From the NCBI GenBank assembly GCA_963820775.1, contig CAWGBF010000015.1, positions 496,001 through 560,000 on the forward strand: DNA of 64,000 nt. Direction: 5' to 3'. How positions within the stretch are numbered: position 1 is the first letter of the stretch; every line of letters starts with the position of its first letter. The notes beneath the pieces were generated by a model. That model was not told the origin of the DNA. It searched no databases and saw nothing but the letters and a program-made list of their open reading frames with translations. Position numbers and translations under genes: made by a program. The DNA is from Roseiarcus sp963820775. Lineage in GTDB: Bacteria; Pseudomonadota; Alphaproteobacteria; Rhizobiales; Beijerinckiaceae. This document shows, piece by piece, positions 46,376 to 57,245 of this stretch.

Positions 46376-47905
46376 GTGTCGCGCCAGTCCGCAAATCTTT
46401 TTGACCTCATCGCGGCGCGAGCGCCCCATCCGGACAAGCTCGCTCTGGAGACCCACGACGCCACCGCGTTGACCTACGGCGAGTTATTCAAGCGCTCAGC
46501 GCAGGCGGCCAATGCGCTGATCGCGCTTGGGGTCAAGCCCGGCGACCGGGTCGCGGTACAGCTCGAGAAGTCAACCGACGTGATTGTCGTTACTCTGGCC
46601 TGCCTCCGCGCGGGCGCGATGCTGGTGCCGCTGAACACGGCCTATACGCTCGCCGAGCTCGAATATTTTCTAGGCGACGCCGAACCCGCACTCACCCTCT
46701 GCCGTCCTGACCGGCTCGAGCCGATTCGTACGCTCGCGCAAGCGCTCCACTTGCGTTCGGTCGAAAGTCTCGGCGTCAAGGGCGATGGAACTTTCGCCGC
46801 GACAATCGCCGCCGCGTCAGCCGAGTTCGAAACCACGCCACGCGCGAGCGACGATCTGGCCGCGATCCTCTACACCTCGGGCACCACCGGTCGCTCGAAA
46901 GGCGCGATGCTGACGCATGAAAATCTATCGTCGAACGCGCTCACCCTGATCGACTGTTGGCGCTTCGGCTCCGCCGACCAACTCATTCACGCGCTGCCTG
47001 TGTTTCATACCCACGGGCTGTTCGTGGCGGTCAACGTCGCGCTGCTTTCGGGGGCGACGATGATCTTCATGCCGAAGTTCGATCCGGAGGCCGTCATCGC
47101 CGCGCTGCCCGAAGCGACGGCGATGATGGGGGTGCCGACTTTCTATACCCGCCTGCTTGACCAATCCGCCCTCGATCGCGACCTCTGCGCGAATATGCGT
47201 CTCTTCGTCTCGGGCTCTGCACCGCTGCTCGCCGAGACTCATGCCGTTTGGCGGAATTGGACCGGCTTCGCAATTCTCGAGCGCTACGGCATGACGGAAA
47301 CCAACATGATCACATCGAACCCTTACGACGGTGAACGCCGGCCCGGCTCGGTCGGGTTTGCGCTTCCTGGAGTTAGCGTGCGCATTGCCAACCTCGAGAG
47401 CGGCGCGCCGATTCAGGCTGGCGAAATTGGCGTCATCGAGGTCAAGGGGCCTAACGTCTTCGCCGGCTATTGGCGGATGGCGGGGAAGACGAGGCAGGAG
47501 TTTCGCGATGACGGGTATTTCATCACCGGCGACTTGGCCCAGGTTGACGACGATGGCTACATCCACATCGTCGGGCGGGCCAAGGACCTGGTGATTTCTG
47601 GCGGCTTCAATGTCTATCCAAAGGAGGTCGAGACCGAGATCGACGCGCTCGAGGGCGTGCTCGAGAGCGCCGTATTCGGGGTCCCGCACGCGGATTTCGG
47701 CGAAGCCGTGACGGCGGCGGTTGTCGCGCGTCCGGGCGCGACGCTGACCGAATCGGCGATCCTCTCGGCGCTCGGCGACCGCTTGGCTAAATTCAAGGCC
47801 CCCAAACAAATCGTCCTCGTCGATTCTCTGCCGCGCAATGCAATGGGAAAGGTGCAAAAGGGGGCGTTGCGGGAGGCTTATAAGGACATCTATCGCGGCC
47901 CTTGA
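46376..47905 (+). CDS. matB: malonyl-CoA synthetase
   Basis: 509 residues, an ANL-superfamily enzyme that makes malonyl-CoA (and often methylmalonyl-CoA) from the acid, ATP and CoA. AILYTSGTTGRSKGAMLTHE is the phosphate loop, ALPVFHTHGLFVAVNVALL and LERYGMTETNMITSNPYDGE are MatB-like, and GRAKDLVISGGFNVYPKEVE plus PRNAMGKVQKGALRE complete the C-terminal domain. The GTG at 46376 is behind GGAG; the frame is open to 46202. A TATAAT lies at 46316-46321 without a matching -35. A methylmalonyl-CoA epimerase elsewhere in the window would fit the same acyl-CoA pool. Confidence 0.92.
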   Translation: MSRQSANLFDLIAARAPHPDKLALETHDATALTYGELFKRSAQAANALIALGVKPGDRVAVQLEKSTDVIVVTLACLRAGAMLVPLNTAYTLAELEYFLGDAEPALTLCRPDRLEPIRTLAQALHLRSVESLGVKGDGTFAATIAAASAEFETTPRASDDLAAILYTSGTTGRSKGAMLTHENLSSNALTLIDCWRFGSADQLIHALPVFHTHGLFVAVNVALLSGATMIFMPKFDPEAVIAALPEATAMMGVPTFYTRLLDQSALDRDLCANMRLFVSGSAPLLAETHAVWRNWTGFAILERYGMTETNMITSNPYDGERRPGSVGFALPGVSVRIANLESGAPIQAGEIGVIEVKGPNVFAGYWRMAGKTRQEFRDDGYFITGDLAQVDDDGYIHIVGRAKDLVISGGFNVYPKEVETEIDALEGVLESAVFGVPHADFGEAVTAAVVARPGATLTESAILSALGDRLAKFKAPKQIVLVDSLPRNAMGKVQKGALREAYKDIYRGP

Positions 47906-48052
47906 GCGACGCGGCAGATCCGCTGCGCAGCGCCCTTTCCGAGGTGTTTCAAGGCGTAAAACGAAATGATTGTTTCGCCAAACGCGATCAAAGGCTTCGC
48001 GACCGAGCCATAACTCGCTCAAATCGTCGACATCGGAGGGGCTCACTCGGCC

Positions 48053-48123
48053 GGGTGTCATTCCTGCGCAGGCGGAAATCTAGAGCCCCGATAAAACTTA
48101 CTGAATGCCCGCTCCGCGGGCAT
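48053..48123. repeat. extragenic palindromic element
   Basis: GTCATTCCTGCGCAGGCGGA at 48057 onward is close to the dispersed extragenic element common in proteobacteria, and it is followed by the perfect hairpin ATGCCCGC (48105-48112), TCC loop, GCGGGCAT (48116-48123). It lies between convergent matB and the giant gene, where it may also act as a two-way terminator although no T-run follows. Confidence 0.5.
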
Positions 48124-48152
48124 GACATGGCGCCAGCTGTTCGCGCGTAGCT

Positions 48153-51100
48153 CTAGCCGAGCTTTCCTGAAGCGTGCGCGAGGATCGTGTAGACCTTGCC
48201 GGTGTTGGACAACAGATAGGCCCGCCACTGCGAGCCGTCGCGGTCGCTATGACTGATCTTCGCCAGCAGGCGTTCGAACTCTTGCATATAACGGGTTGTC
48301 GTTTCTCGGAACTGGGGATCGGCGCGAAAGCGGCGCCTAAGCTCGTCGAACGCCTGTTGGCCGGCCTCGGTGTAGAGGCGACGCGACACAGCGCCGGTGT
48401 CGCCGCGTCGCCATCGGTCCCACATTTCCACCGCAGCCGCATTGTCGATGAGGCTGCCGATCTCCCGATTCAGCGCCTCGAGCGTTTCCGCTCCTTTGGA
48501 CCCGGTCTCCACCGGATCGTCGCGGGAGGCAGCCGCAAGCAGGTTCGAAAGCCATCCGGGTTGCCCACGATCGCTAGCCGACGCCGGAGCGGAGGTTGCC
48601 GGCGTTGCAGCCGGCCGCGGCGTGGCGGCGGATGGTGCCGGCGACGACTGCGTCTGCGTGCGCGAGAACGGCGGGCTCAGCTCCGACGCGTCGATCCGCC
48701 CCAGCGCCGGTCTCTCCGTCGCGGGCGCGGCAATCGCCTCAGCGATGCGCGTGAGCGCTTCGGGCGGCGATGCGGCCTCGACCTCACGCGCGCTCTCGAT
48801 GGCGCGCGGCGGCGGCTTCTCAAAGCGCGCGCTCGCGACTGCGGTTATCGCGGCGGCCGGCGCGCTGGGTTCGACGACGTCGTAGGTCGCCCCCGAGTTT
48901 GACACCAGCGCGGCAAGCTCCTTCAGCGCCCGGATCTGATCGGAAACGACCCGCCGCATTGCTTCGGCGGTCTCGCTTGTCTCCTGCGGTAGATCGAGCA
49001 CGCCGCGGCGCAGCTCCTGCCGAGTCTGGTCGAGTTCACGCTGAACCTGACTCGCCATGTCCTTCACTTCGGCGACCGACTGACGGAAGCGGTCAGCGGC
49101 GTGATCAAGCGCGCCGGTCAGCTGCGCGTTGGTCTGTTCCAGGGTCGCCTGCAGCGTCTGAGCCGTTCGCTCGCGCTCCTTTGCCGCCGTGTCGCGAATG
49201 GTTTCAAATTGGCCTGCGACCGCGATCGACGCGCCCCGTGTGGCGGAGGCGAGCGCGGCGCTGATCTCCTGGGCGCGAGCTTGCGACCGGGCGAAACTGT
49301 CTTCGACGTTGGCTGCGAAGCGCCCGAGTGTCGCCTCAAAGGCTTCACTGCGGCCCGAGATATCGCCGATGAGCGCCTGGAGGCTGTCGCGGCGGTGTTC
49401 GAGAGCGAAGTCGAGCGACTGCTGCTGTCGTGCAAGATCCCGTCCGACAACCGCGAGAGCTTCGGCATGCTGGGCGAGCTGCCCGGCAAGCGTGGTCGCG
49501 TCGGACTGGGTCGTGGCTGAGAGGCGCCCCAAAGCGGCGACTTGTGACGAGATGCCGCCGAGCGCATGTTGGAATTCCTCGACGCGCGTCGCGAGCCCGC
49601 TCTGGACGGCCGCCAGTCGATCTCCAGCCGATCCGATCGCCCGGTCGATGACGGCGCTGGTTTGACCGAGGTCGTCGATCACGGATGTCAATTCGTTACG
49701 CAGCCGGTCGCCGGTGCCGGAGAGCGACTCGACCGAGTTCTCAGCGCTGCGGGTTACGGTTTCGCGTAACGAGACGCTTGAAGCTTCCACCTGCTCGGTC
49801 AACCGCTTGAGCAAGGCTTCGATTGTCTCGGCAGAACGGTGGGTGACGTCGGCCGCGACGTTACGCAGCGCTTCGCTGGAATCGGCGACCTCGGAGCGCA
49901 ACTGCCCCGTCAGCGCGCTCAACGCGCGCACCGGGTCCGCCGCGCTGCCATTGACGGCGGCGATGAGCTCGTCTGTGCGCCGGGTCAGAAGCGTCGCAAG
50001 GCCGGCCATCTGCTGGTCGAGCGTTTGCATCGCGCGCTCGCCGACCCCGACGATCCTCGCCGACACATCGTCGCCCCGCTCACCAAGGGCGGCCACCAGG
50101 TCTGCGCCCTTGCCTTCGATGACCTCGCGCATGTCATCGACCCTTGCTCTGATCGCGCTAGCGACGCTGGCTCCTCGCGCGGACCAGATCGATTCAGCTT
50201 CCGACGCAGCTCTTGTCAGAACTTCGCTTATCGCCTGAATGCGAGCGACAAGGCGTTCATCGAGGGTCTCGGCATTGCGATTCGCCGCCTGCACCATGTC
50301 GGCCAGCCGGGCGTCAATGATGCGCGTGCTTTGGTCCGCGGCCTCGGCCAGAGCGGCTAGGCGCGCGTCAAAGATCTGCACGCTCTGTTGCGTGGCGTCG
50401 GCGACAAGGACTTTGTGGGAGTCGAACGCGGCGTCGATCGACGCCTTGTGGAAGTCAAGCATCGCCGAGACTTGCTGTGCGTGCTCGCCCACCTTGTCCT
50501 CCAGCTCGGCCCGGCTCGAGTCGAAGCGTCGGCTTAGGTCCTGCATCGGCGTGACGACTTGCTCCTTGAATTGATCGACGCTCACTCCGAGCGACCGCGA
50601 GACGTCTTCGACGCGGCCGGTCAAGGTCGAATTGATATCGCGGGCGACAGTCGACAGCGTTTGCGTCAGTTCTTCTGCCCGCCTTTGCAACGCCTCGCCG
50701 ATTTCCGCTGACTTAGCGCTCATGCCCTGTGTGATCTCGCGCCCGCCGTCTCCGAGCGCCTTGGCGGTTTCGAGAGTACTGCGGACGAGGGTCTCGGACA
50801 GCGTTCGGCCGCGCTGCGCGAGCGCGTCTTCGATCCGTGCCAGAAGGCTTTCCAGCGTCGACGACACTTCGCGAAGTTTTGTTCCTCCGCGTTCCTCGAT
50901 GGCCTCCAGACGGCGGTCGAACAGCGCCGCCGCCTCTTCGTTTCGCTGGCCGAGCTTCTCATCGATCGCGCCGCCGCGGGTGACAAGGGTCTCCTCGATG
51001 GCGACCAACTTGGCGCCAAGATCGGCCGCAAGAGCCGCGGACCGATCGCCAATTTGCCCGATCAGTTCGCGGCCGCGTCCCTCAATCGCGCCTTCGAAGC

Positions 51101-51798
51101 GCGCAAGTCCCTCGCCGAGTGAAGTCTCGACGCGGCGCGAATGCGACGCCAGAGCAAAATCGACCGCGTTGTGATGTGCGGCGGAAGCGATCTCGAATTG
51201 CTCCAAGCGCTCTGTGGACTTCGCCGCCAACTGCTCCCGGTAATCGACGAAGCGCTTATCGAAGTCATCGCGCTTCGCTTGCATCATCACGTCGATCGCA
51301 TCGAGATGTCCGGCGATGCGAGCGTTGAGCTCGTCGGAGTGAGACCCCAAACGGTCGATGACGTTGTGCCCGCTTTCACCGACAAGGCCATCCAGCGCTT
51401 GGAGATATTCGCGCATCCGCTCGGTTTGTTGCGACACAGCCTCCACGAGGGTGACTGCTCGCTGGTTGACGATATGGTCAAAGGCTGCGATCCGCGCGCT
51501 CAGCGCGTCATGCACGCTGCCTGCTCCATTCGCAGCTGCGGCCGCTGCGTCGATGGTAAGCGACGCCAGGCGCTCGTTGATTTGTGCGGACTTAGAGCTC
51601 AGCGTCGCTATGGATCGAGTTGCTGACGCCTCGATCTGCGCCTGGGCGAGGGCGCCCTCTGCGGAGATCGCGGCGACAAGGCGACGTGTCGATTCGTCTA
51701 ACAGGGTCTCAAGCGCGTCGGTCTGGTCGTTGACCGCGCCGCGCAACTGGCTTTCCCGGGCGTCGAATTGTTCTCCCCATCGCGCAGCCGCGGAGTCG
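48153..51798 (-). CDS. giant growth-pole-ring-like protein, C-terminal half
   Basis: About 1,215 residues in the second reading frame of the giant gene; an independent ORF would start at ATG 51746. It is almost wholly helical, rich in Ala, Glu, Arg, Asp and Ser with apolipoprotein-like amphipathic helices (RLASLTIDAAAAAANGAGSV, LEQTNAQLTGALDHAADRF). After about 950 residues comes a Pro/Ala-rich stretch (PSAATPRPAATPATSAPAS), then a compact conserved end: GAVSRRLYTEAGQQAFDELR, DPQFRETTTRYMQEFERLL and AYLLSNTGKVYTILAHASGK. Known GPR/RgsE proteins organise a ring at the growing pole of Rhizobiales. See the N-terminal half for the join. Confidence 0.75.
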
Positions 51799-54700
51799 AA
51801 GGATCGCGGCTGCGTCTTCCGCGCGATCCCGGATCAGGACGCTAAGGCGTTCGCTCGACCCGCTGAGCCTATCTTCGAGCACCTGACCACGCACCACGAC
51901 GGTGTCGTGCAGACGGTCGGCGGCGTCGTTAAGCCGTGCGACGAGATTGTCCCCGTGTACGACGATGGTGTCAGAGAGCCGCTCACCGCCGCTTTGGAGC
52001 CGCTCGATAAGCGAATTAGACCGGTCGCTGAAGTCGCGGGCGACTGCGTCGCTGGCGACGTCGAGCTGATCGGCGACAGAGTCGCCTTGGGCGCGGATCG
52101 CGGTGACGGCCTGTGCGCTGCTCGCGTCGATCCGGGTGACGATGTCGTCCGAATACGCGTCGACGGCGCTGCGCGCCGCCGCCGCGGTCTCGGCGAGTTG
52201 AGTGGCGATCGAGTTGCCATGGAAGCGGATCGCCTCCGCGGCCTGTTCGCCGCTTGCGCTGATGCGAGCGACGACTTCGTCCGTGTGCTCGGCTGCGGCG
52301 CTGCGCGTCGCCTCGGAGGTCTGGGCGAGTCGATCGGCTACCGCGTCGCCATGGAAGCGGATCGCTTCGACGGTGTGTTCGCCGCTCGCGCTGATGCGGG
52401 CCGCGATCTCGTCCGAGATCTCTGCGACAGCGCTGCGCGCCGCCGCGGAAGTCTCGGCAAGCCGATCCGCGATTGAGTTGCCGTGGTAGCGGATCGCCGT
52501 GACAGCCTGTTCGCCGCTTGTGCTGACCCGGGCGACGATGTCGTCCGCGTACTCGCCGACGGCGCTTCGCGCCGTCTCCGAGGCCTGGGAAAGTCGATCA
52601 GCGATGGAGTCGCCATGGAAACGGATCCCCTCGACGGCCTGTTCGCCGCTTGCACTGACGCGCGCGACGACGTCGTCAGCATACTGAGTGACGGCGCTTC
52701 GCGCCGCCTCCGAGGCCTGGGAAAGTCGATCAGCGATGGATTCGCCGTTGGAGCGGATCCCCTCGACGGCCTGCTCGCCGCTTGCGCTGACGCGCGCGAC
52801 GATGTCGTCGGCATACTCACTGACGGCATTGCGCATGGCCTCCGAGGCATGGGACAGTCGATCAGCGATGGACTCGCCGTGATAGCGGATCGCGGCGGCG
52901 GCCTGCTCCCCGCTTGCGCTCACGCGGCCGACGACGTCGTCTGCGTACTCGACCGCGGCGCTTCGCGTCGCCGACGAGGCCTGCGCGAGTTGGTCAGCGG
53001 CCCGTTCGCTTTCGGCGCGGATTGCCTCGACTGTTTGGGCGCCGCTCGCCATCGTGTGGCTCAGGACCTCGTTTGAGTAAGCGGCGACCGTGCTTCGGGC
53101 CGCCTCTGAGGCCTGGACGAGTTGATCGGCGATCGAGTTGCCCTGCGCGCGGATCGCATCCACCGTCTGCGCTCCGCTTGCGCTAACGCGGCCGACGACC
53201 TCGTCTGCGTAAGCGGCGACAGCGCTGCTCATTGCGGCCGACGCCCCAGCAAGTTGGGCCGCGACCGACACGCCGTGCGCGTTGACGGTTTCGGCGGCCT
53301 CAGAGAGGCGCGTGGCGACGATGTTACCATGGACTCGCAGCGTCTCCGCGGCCTCGCCGCTGCTGGCCGAGACACGGCTCACAACGGTGTCCGCATGGGC
53401 GGCGACGGCGTCGCTCGCTGAGGCGGCGGCCTCGGAAAGGCGAACAGCGACAGAGTTGCCGTGGAAACGGATGGCTTCGAGAACCTCTGCGCTGCTAGCG
53501 TTAATGCGACCGACGACGTCGTCGCCGTGGGCGCCAAAGGCGCCCGACAGCGCCAGCGACGCGTCCGCCAGTTGATTCGCGATCGCCTCTCCGTGTCCCC
53601 TGATCACGTCGACGGCTCGCGCGCTGCTGCCGCTAATGCGTCCGACCACATCGTCGGCATGGGCCCCCACGGCGCTCCGTGCGAACTCGGCGGCGTCCGC
53701 TAGCCGCGTCGCCACCCGCTCGCCGTGTGTCTCGATCGCCTCGACCACAGAATCCTGCGAAGTCTGGATGCGTTCGATCAGACCGTCGCTCCGTTCCCCA
53801 AGGCGAGACAGCAGGCTGTCGCCGACGGCCTTGAGACGGTTGTCGACTTCGCCTACTCGCGACAGGATGTCGCCGGCGGCCTTTTGGCTCGTGCTGGCGA
53901 GGCGCTCGGCCAGGCTTTCGCCGACCGCGGCGATCGACACGCTCATTCGCGCGCCTTCGGCGACAATGTGCTCGAGCGTAGCCGAGCCGGTGCGGTCCAT
54001 CGCGAGGGTGATCTCATCCGACGTCGCGCCGAGTGACGTGGTTAGTTTTTGGCCGGCTTCAGCAAGGCGCTCGCTCAGATTACCGCCGGCGATGTCGAGG
54101 TCCTGGGCGATGCTGTCGTGAGCTGTTGCTATGGCGTCGCGAACCCGCGTTCCACTGGTCACGATCGATTCGCGCTGATCGGCCATTTCAGCAATAAGCA
54201 GGCGGATCTTGCGCTCGTTGTCGGAATAGGAGCGCTCAAGCGTAGACACCTCGGATCGTACACGTGTCTCGAGCTCCGCGGCGCGCGCCAGCGCGCGCTC
54301 GACGCCATCACCCATCGACGTCAGTTCGCGACGGATGGCTTGCGAGAGGTTGGCGACATGCTCGCCCGCCATCGTCTCTGGTTCGGCCAGACGCACGGCG
54401 ACATGGGAGATTGCCCGCGCTGATTGGCGCAATTCGCGCAGCCGCCGCGATAGCGCGGCAAAGGCGAACATGAAGATGATCGGCCCCAGCGCCGCTAACA
54501 AAAATAATGGCGTCTCGGGGCGCAGCAGCATCTCGACAGGTCGCCTCGAAGCCGAGGGCCACACGGAGACGTAGCCGAAGAGCGCACAAATCGCCGCCCA
54601 CAGGAGTGAAGCAATCAAGGCGAGCATGAACGGCGTCCGGCTCGCTGGACGTGCGCTCATCGCCTGCAGGATGGCGCCAACGTTCTCACGATCGTCATTT

Positions 54701-54972
54701 GCCGGCGTAGACGCGGGGATCGCCGGTTTCGGTTCGTTCTCAGGCGCGGTCGGCGGAGGCGGGCCGGCGCGAAGGAGCGTCGGCGCGTCGCTGGCGAGTT
54801 GGCTTGGCTTGAGAACGGGCGTCGCGGCCGTCGGCTTCGCCGGAACGAGTTGGGGCGGCGAGGCATTGGCGTCCGTCAGGACGGCCTCGTCGTCGTCGGT
54901 CAGATTCAAGGCGCTTTCGATCGCCGACATCGCCGCTGAAACCGGATCTGTCGCCGGATTTTGCTTTACCAT
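51799..54972 (-). CDS. giant growth-pole-ring-like protein (GPR/RgsE-type), N-terminal half
   Basis: The first frame begins at ATG 54972 and would run to 51709, but homology-like helical sequence passes to the other frame near 51799 (an extra G in GG at 51799-51800 on the plus strand): AEDAAAI then joins FDSAAARWGEQFDARESQLR. Corrected, the gene encodes about 2,270 residues. Layout: disordered Pro/Ala region (1-110), two transmembrane helices (about 114-138 and 154-174) with RRLRELRQSARAISH after them, then continuous apolipoprotein-like helix including twelve 44-residue repeats. The two-TM-plus-giant-coil plan and size match growth pole ring protein of Agrobacterium and relate to Caulobacter TipN. 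That identification is by architecture and recall, not by search. Confidence 0.78.
52003..53640 (-). repeat. twelve tandem 132-bp (44-residue) repeats in the giant gene
   Basis: Read on the minus strand from 53640 to 52003, units follow the pattern RVSASGEQAVEGIRFHGDSI, ADRLSQASEAARSAV, EYADDIVA. Unit starts are at 53640, 53508, 53376, 53190 and then every 132 bp to 52134. The third unit is irregular (62 residues). Units six to eight (52.4-52.9 kb) are nearly identical at DNA level. 44 is four 11-residue turns, the hendecad period of apolipoprotein-like amphipathic helices. Confidence 0.93.
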
Positions 54973-55237
54973 CGCGTCCGCCTCACTCCATCGGCGCCGA
55001 TCGTCGAAATGACCGACACACGCGCCAAGCGTTTCCCCGGGCTCGCCGCGGCCGAACCAAACGCCTTAGAATTAACCACGTTGCAGTCTACCGCCGAGCC
55101 TCAAAGATGAAAACCACGCTAGCCGCGCAACTTGCAAACGTCGTTAACGCTTCAGTTACCATGTTTTTCCACAGTGTTCAGCGGTTAGCGGCTGCGCCTT
55201 TGGGTGACAGGCTTCCGGGTGGAAGGACCAGGGACGT

Positions 55238-55600
55238 ATGCAGAGCTCGGCCGGCAGTTTCGATCCCCCCCTCGACCTTGTTCATTTGGCCCGCCAATGC
55301 CTCGGCGATCACGAGCTCGAGGCCGAGCTCCTTGGGCTCTTTAAGCTGCAAGCCGGGCTGTTGACGGCTCAGCTGTCCGGATCTCCCCCCTTATCGCGGG
55401 AATCTAAGGCAAAAATGGCTCACACCCTGCGTGGCTCTGCGCTTGCCATTGGCGCCCCGCGCGTCGCCAGCACGGCGTGGCGCATCGAGGAATTGGCCTT
55501 GGCGGCCGGTGACCAAGGCTCGGCGGATGCGCGCGCGATGGCTGCGCTCCTATCCGCAGTCGCCGAGGCCCTCACGGAAATCGAGCGGATTCAGGGCTAA
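55238..55600 (+). CDS. Hpt (histidine phosphotransfer) domain protein
   Basis: 120 residues, a free-standing four-helix phosphotransfer domain. AKMAHTLRGSALAIGAPRVA contains the phosphorylatable His62 in the HxLxGSA context. It would relay phosphate between a hybrid kinase and a response regulator. It diverges from the giant gene; the 265-bp shared upstream region contains TTAACGCTTCAGTTAC near 55153, which resembles but does not exactly match a CtrA box. Confidence 0.82.
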   Translation: MQSSAGSFDPPLDLVHLARQCLGDHELEAELLGLFKLQAGLLTAQLSGSPPLSRESKAKMAHTLRGSALAIGAPRVASTAWRIEELALAAGDQGSADARAMAALLSAVAEALTEIERIQG

Positions 55601-55796
55601 TCGGGGAAAGCGGACGGCGACGTAGTGTTGTTGCCTTCGCCGGTGAAATCAGGCCGACCGTAGGCGACACCGCGAACGCCCTTTGAGCGCCGCGGCGCTT
55701 GCTCTATGTAGGCGGGCTCTATATAGCCGGCGCTCGCCCACCGAATTCACGCGCTCCCAAGGCGTGACGCGGTATTCCAAGGAATAACTCTGTTCA

Positions 55797-56117
55797 ATGG
55801 CGAAAATCACATTCATTGACGCGTCCGGACAGTCGCGGACAGTCGAGGCGCAGGTCGGCGCGACGGTCATGGAGACGGCGTTGCGCAATTCCGTCCCGGG
55901 CATCGAGGCCGAATGCGGAGGTGCTTGCGCTTGCGCGACTTGCCATGTCTACGTGGCCCCAGAATGGATGGAAGCGACGGGCAAGGCCTCGCAGATGGAG
56001 GAGGACATGCTGGATTTCGCCTTCGAGGTGCGGCCCAACTCCAGGCTCTCGTGTCAGATCAAGGTCAGCGAAGCGCTGGACGGCCTGGTCGTGACCACAC
56101 CCCCCAAACAAGGATAG
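55797..56117 (+). CDS. adrenodoxin-type [2Fe-2S] ferredoxin
   Basis: 106 residues. Cluster ligands Cys40, Cys46, Cys49 and Cys86 have exactly the C-x5-C-x2-C-x36-C spacing of vertebrate-type ferredoxins (ECGGACACATCHVYV and RLSCQIKV). It delivers electrons to enzymes such as monooxygenases or iron-sulphur assembly factors. The ferredoxin reductase gene begins 17 bp downstream, giving a plausible complete electron-transfer pair. Confidence 0.94.
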   Translation: MAKITFIDASGQSRTVEAQVGATVMETALRNSVPGIEAECGGACACATCHVYVAPEWMEATGKASQMEEDMLDFAFEVRPNSRLSCQIKVSEALDGLVVTTPPKQG

Positions 56118-56134
56118 GGACAGAAGGGATCTGA

Positions 56135-57172
56135 ATGAGCGAAGTGCTAACCACCGACGTCGCGATCATCGGGGCAGGGCCGATCGGCCTATTTGCCGTC
56201 TTCGAACTCGGTCTTCTCGATATCAAGAGCCATTTGATCGACATCCTGCCGAAGGCGGGCGGCCAATGCGCGGAACTCTATCCCGAGAAGCCGATCTATG
56301 ACATTCCGGGCTTTCCGGTGATCAGCGGCCAAGAGCTTGTCGACAATCTGATGAAGCAAATCCACCCCTTCGGGCCGAAGTTTCACCTTAGCGAGATGGT
56401 CGAACGGATGGAGGTCCTTGGCACACCCGACCGGCCCCTGTTTCGCATCAGCACCGACAACGACAAGGCGATCGACGCCAAGTCCGTATTCATTGCCGCC
56501 GGCGGTGGATCCTTCCAACCGAAGAGGCCGCCGATCCCCGGGCTCGACGCCTACGAAAACAAAAGCGTCTTCTATTCCGTGCGCAAAATGGACCATTTCA
56601 AGGGGAGGCGCGTGGTAATTGTGGGCGGGGGCAATTCGGCGCTCGACTGGGCGCTCAATCTGCACCCGGTCGCCGACCGCATCACCCTGGTGCACCGCCG
56701 CGACGCCTTCCGGGCGGCGCCCCACTCGGTCAACGCCATGCGCGAGCTGGTCAATTCCGGCGATATGGAATTCATGCTCGGTCAGGTGGCGGGGGTAAAG
56801 GGCGAGAATGGCCAGCTCTCCGCGCTGACGATCCGTCGCGAGAACGGTGAGCATTACGACCACCCTTGCGACGACATGCTGCCGTTCTTCGGGCTCACCA
56901 TGAAGCTCGGGCCGATTGCGGCATGGGGGATCAATCTGCACGAGAATCTGATCCCCGTCGACACAGCGAAGTTCGAAACGAGCGTTCCAGGCATTTTCGC
57001 CATCGGCGACATCAATACCTATCCGGGCAAGCTCAAGCTGATCCTGTCGGGTTTCCATGAGGCCACGCTCGCCGCCCAGCGCGCCCACCACTATGTCTAT
57101 CCGGACAAGAAGCTAACCTTCCAGTACACGACGTCGTCGACCAGCCTGCAGCGCAAACTCGGCGTGAGCTGA
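56135..57172 (+). CDS. ferredoxin-NADP+ reductase (thioredoxin-reductase-like type)
   Basis: 345 residues. The FAD site begins DVAIIGAGPIGLFAVFELGL, the NADPH site is VVIVGGGNSALDWALNL, and the C-terminal PGIFAIGDINTYPGKLKLI places FAD as in thioredoxin reductase, but the CxxC redox pair is absent, as in bacterial type-2 FNR. AGGQCAELYPEKPIYDIPGF is typical of that group. It is expected to reduce the ferredoxin encoded just upstream. Confidence 0.93.
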   Translation: MSEVLTTDVAIIGAGPIGLFAVFELGLLDIKSHLIDILPKAGGQCAELYPEKPIYDIPGFPVISGQELVDNLMKQIHPFGPKFHLSEMVERMEVLGTPDRPLFRISTDNDKAIDAKSVFIAAGGGSFQPKRPPIPGLDAYENKSVFYSVRKMDHFKGRRVVIVGGGNSALDWALNLHPVADRITLVHRRDAFRAAPHSVNAMRELVNSGDMEFMLGQVAGVKGENGQLSALTIRRENGEHYDHPCDDMLPFFGLTMKLGPIAAWGINLHENLIPVDTAKFETSVPGIFAIGDINTYPGKLKLILSGFHEATLAAQRAHHYVYPDKKLTFQYTTSSTSLQRKLGVS

Positions 57173-57245
57173 GCCAATTTCGCGCCCCGGAACGCGGTCT
57201 CGGGCGGCTCGCCGGTCGCGCGCTCCGGCTACGCAACCGAGTCGG

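Noticed and set aside
46925..48061. 378-residue minus-strand frame behind matB
   Set aside because: Mostly antisense to matB, with His/Arg-rich composition typical of shadow frames.
48105..48123. Strong terminator for matB
   Set aside because: The stem is perfect but no T-run follows on either strand; treated as an extragenic palindrome instead.
52003..53640. CRISPR array in the giant gene because of regular spacing
   Set aside because: The 132-bp period is an exact multiple of codons, units differ gradually and the frame is open throughout, so these are protein repeats.
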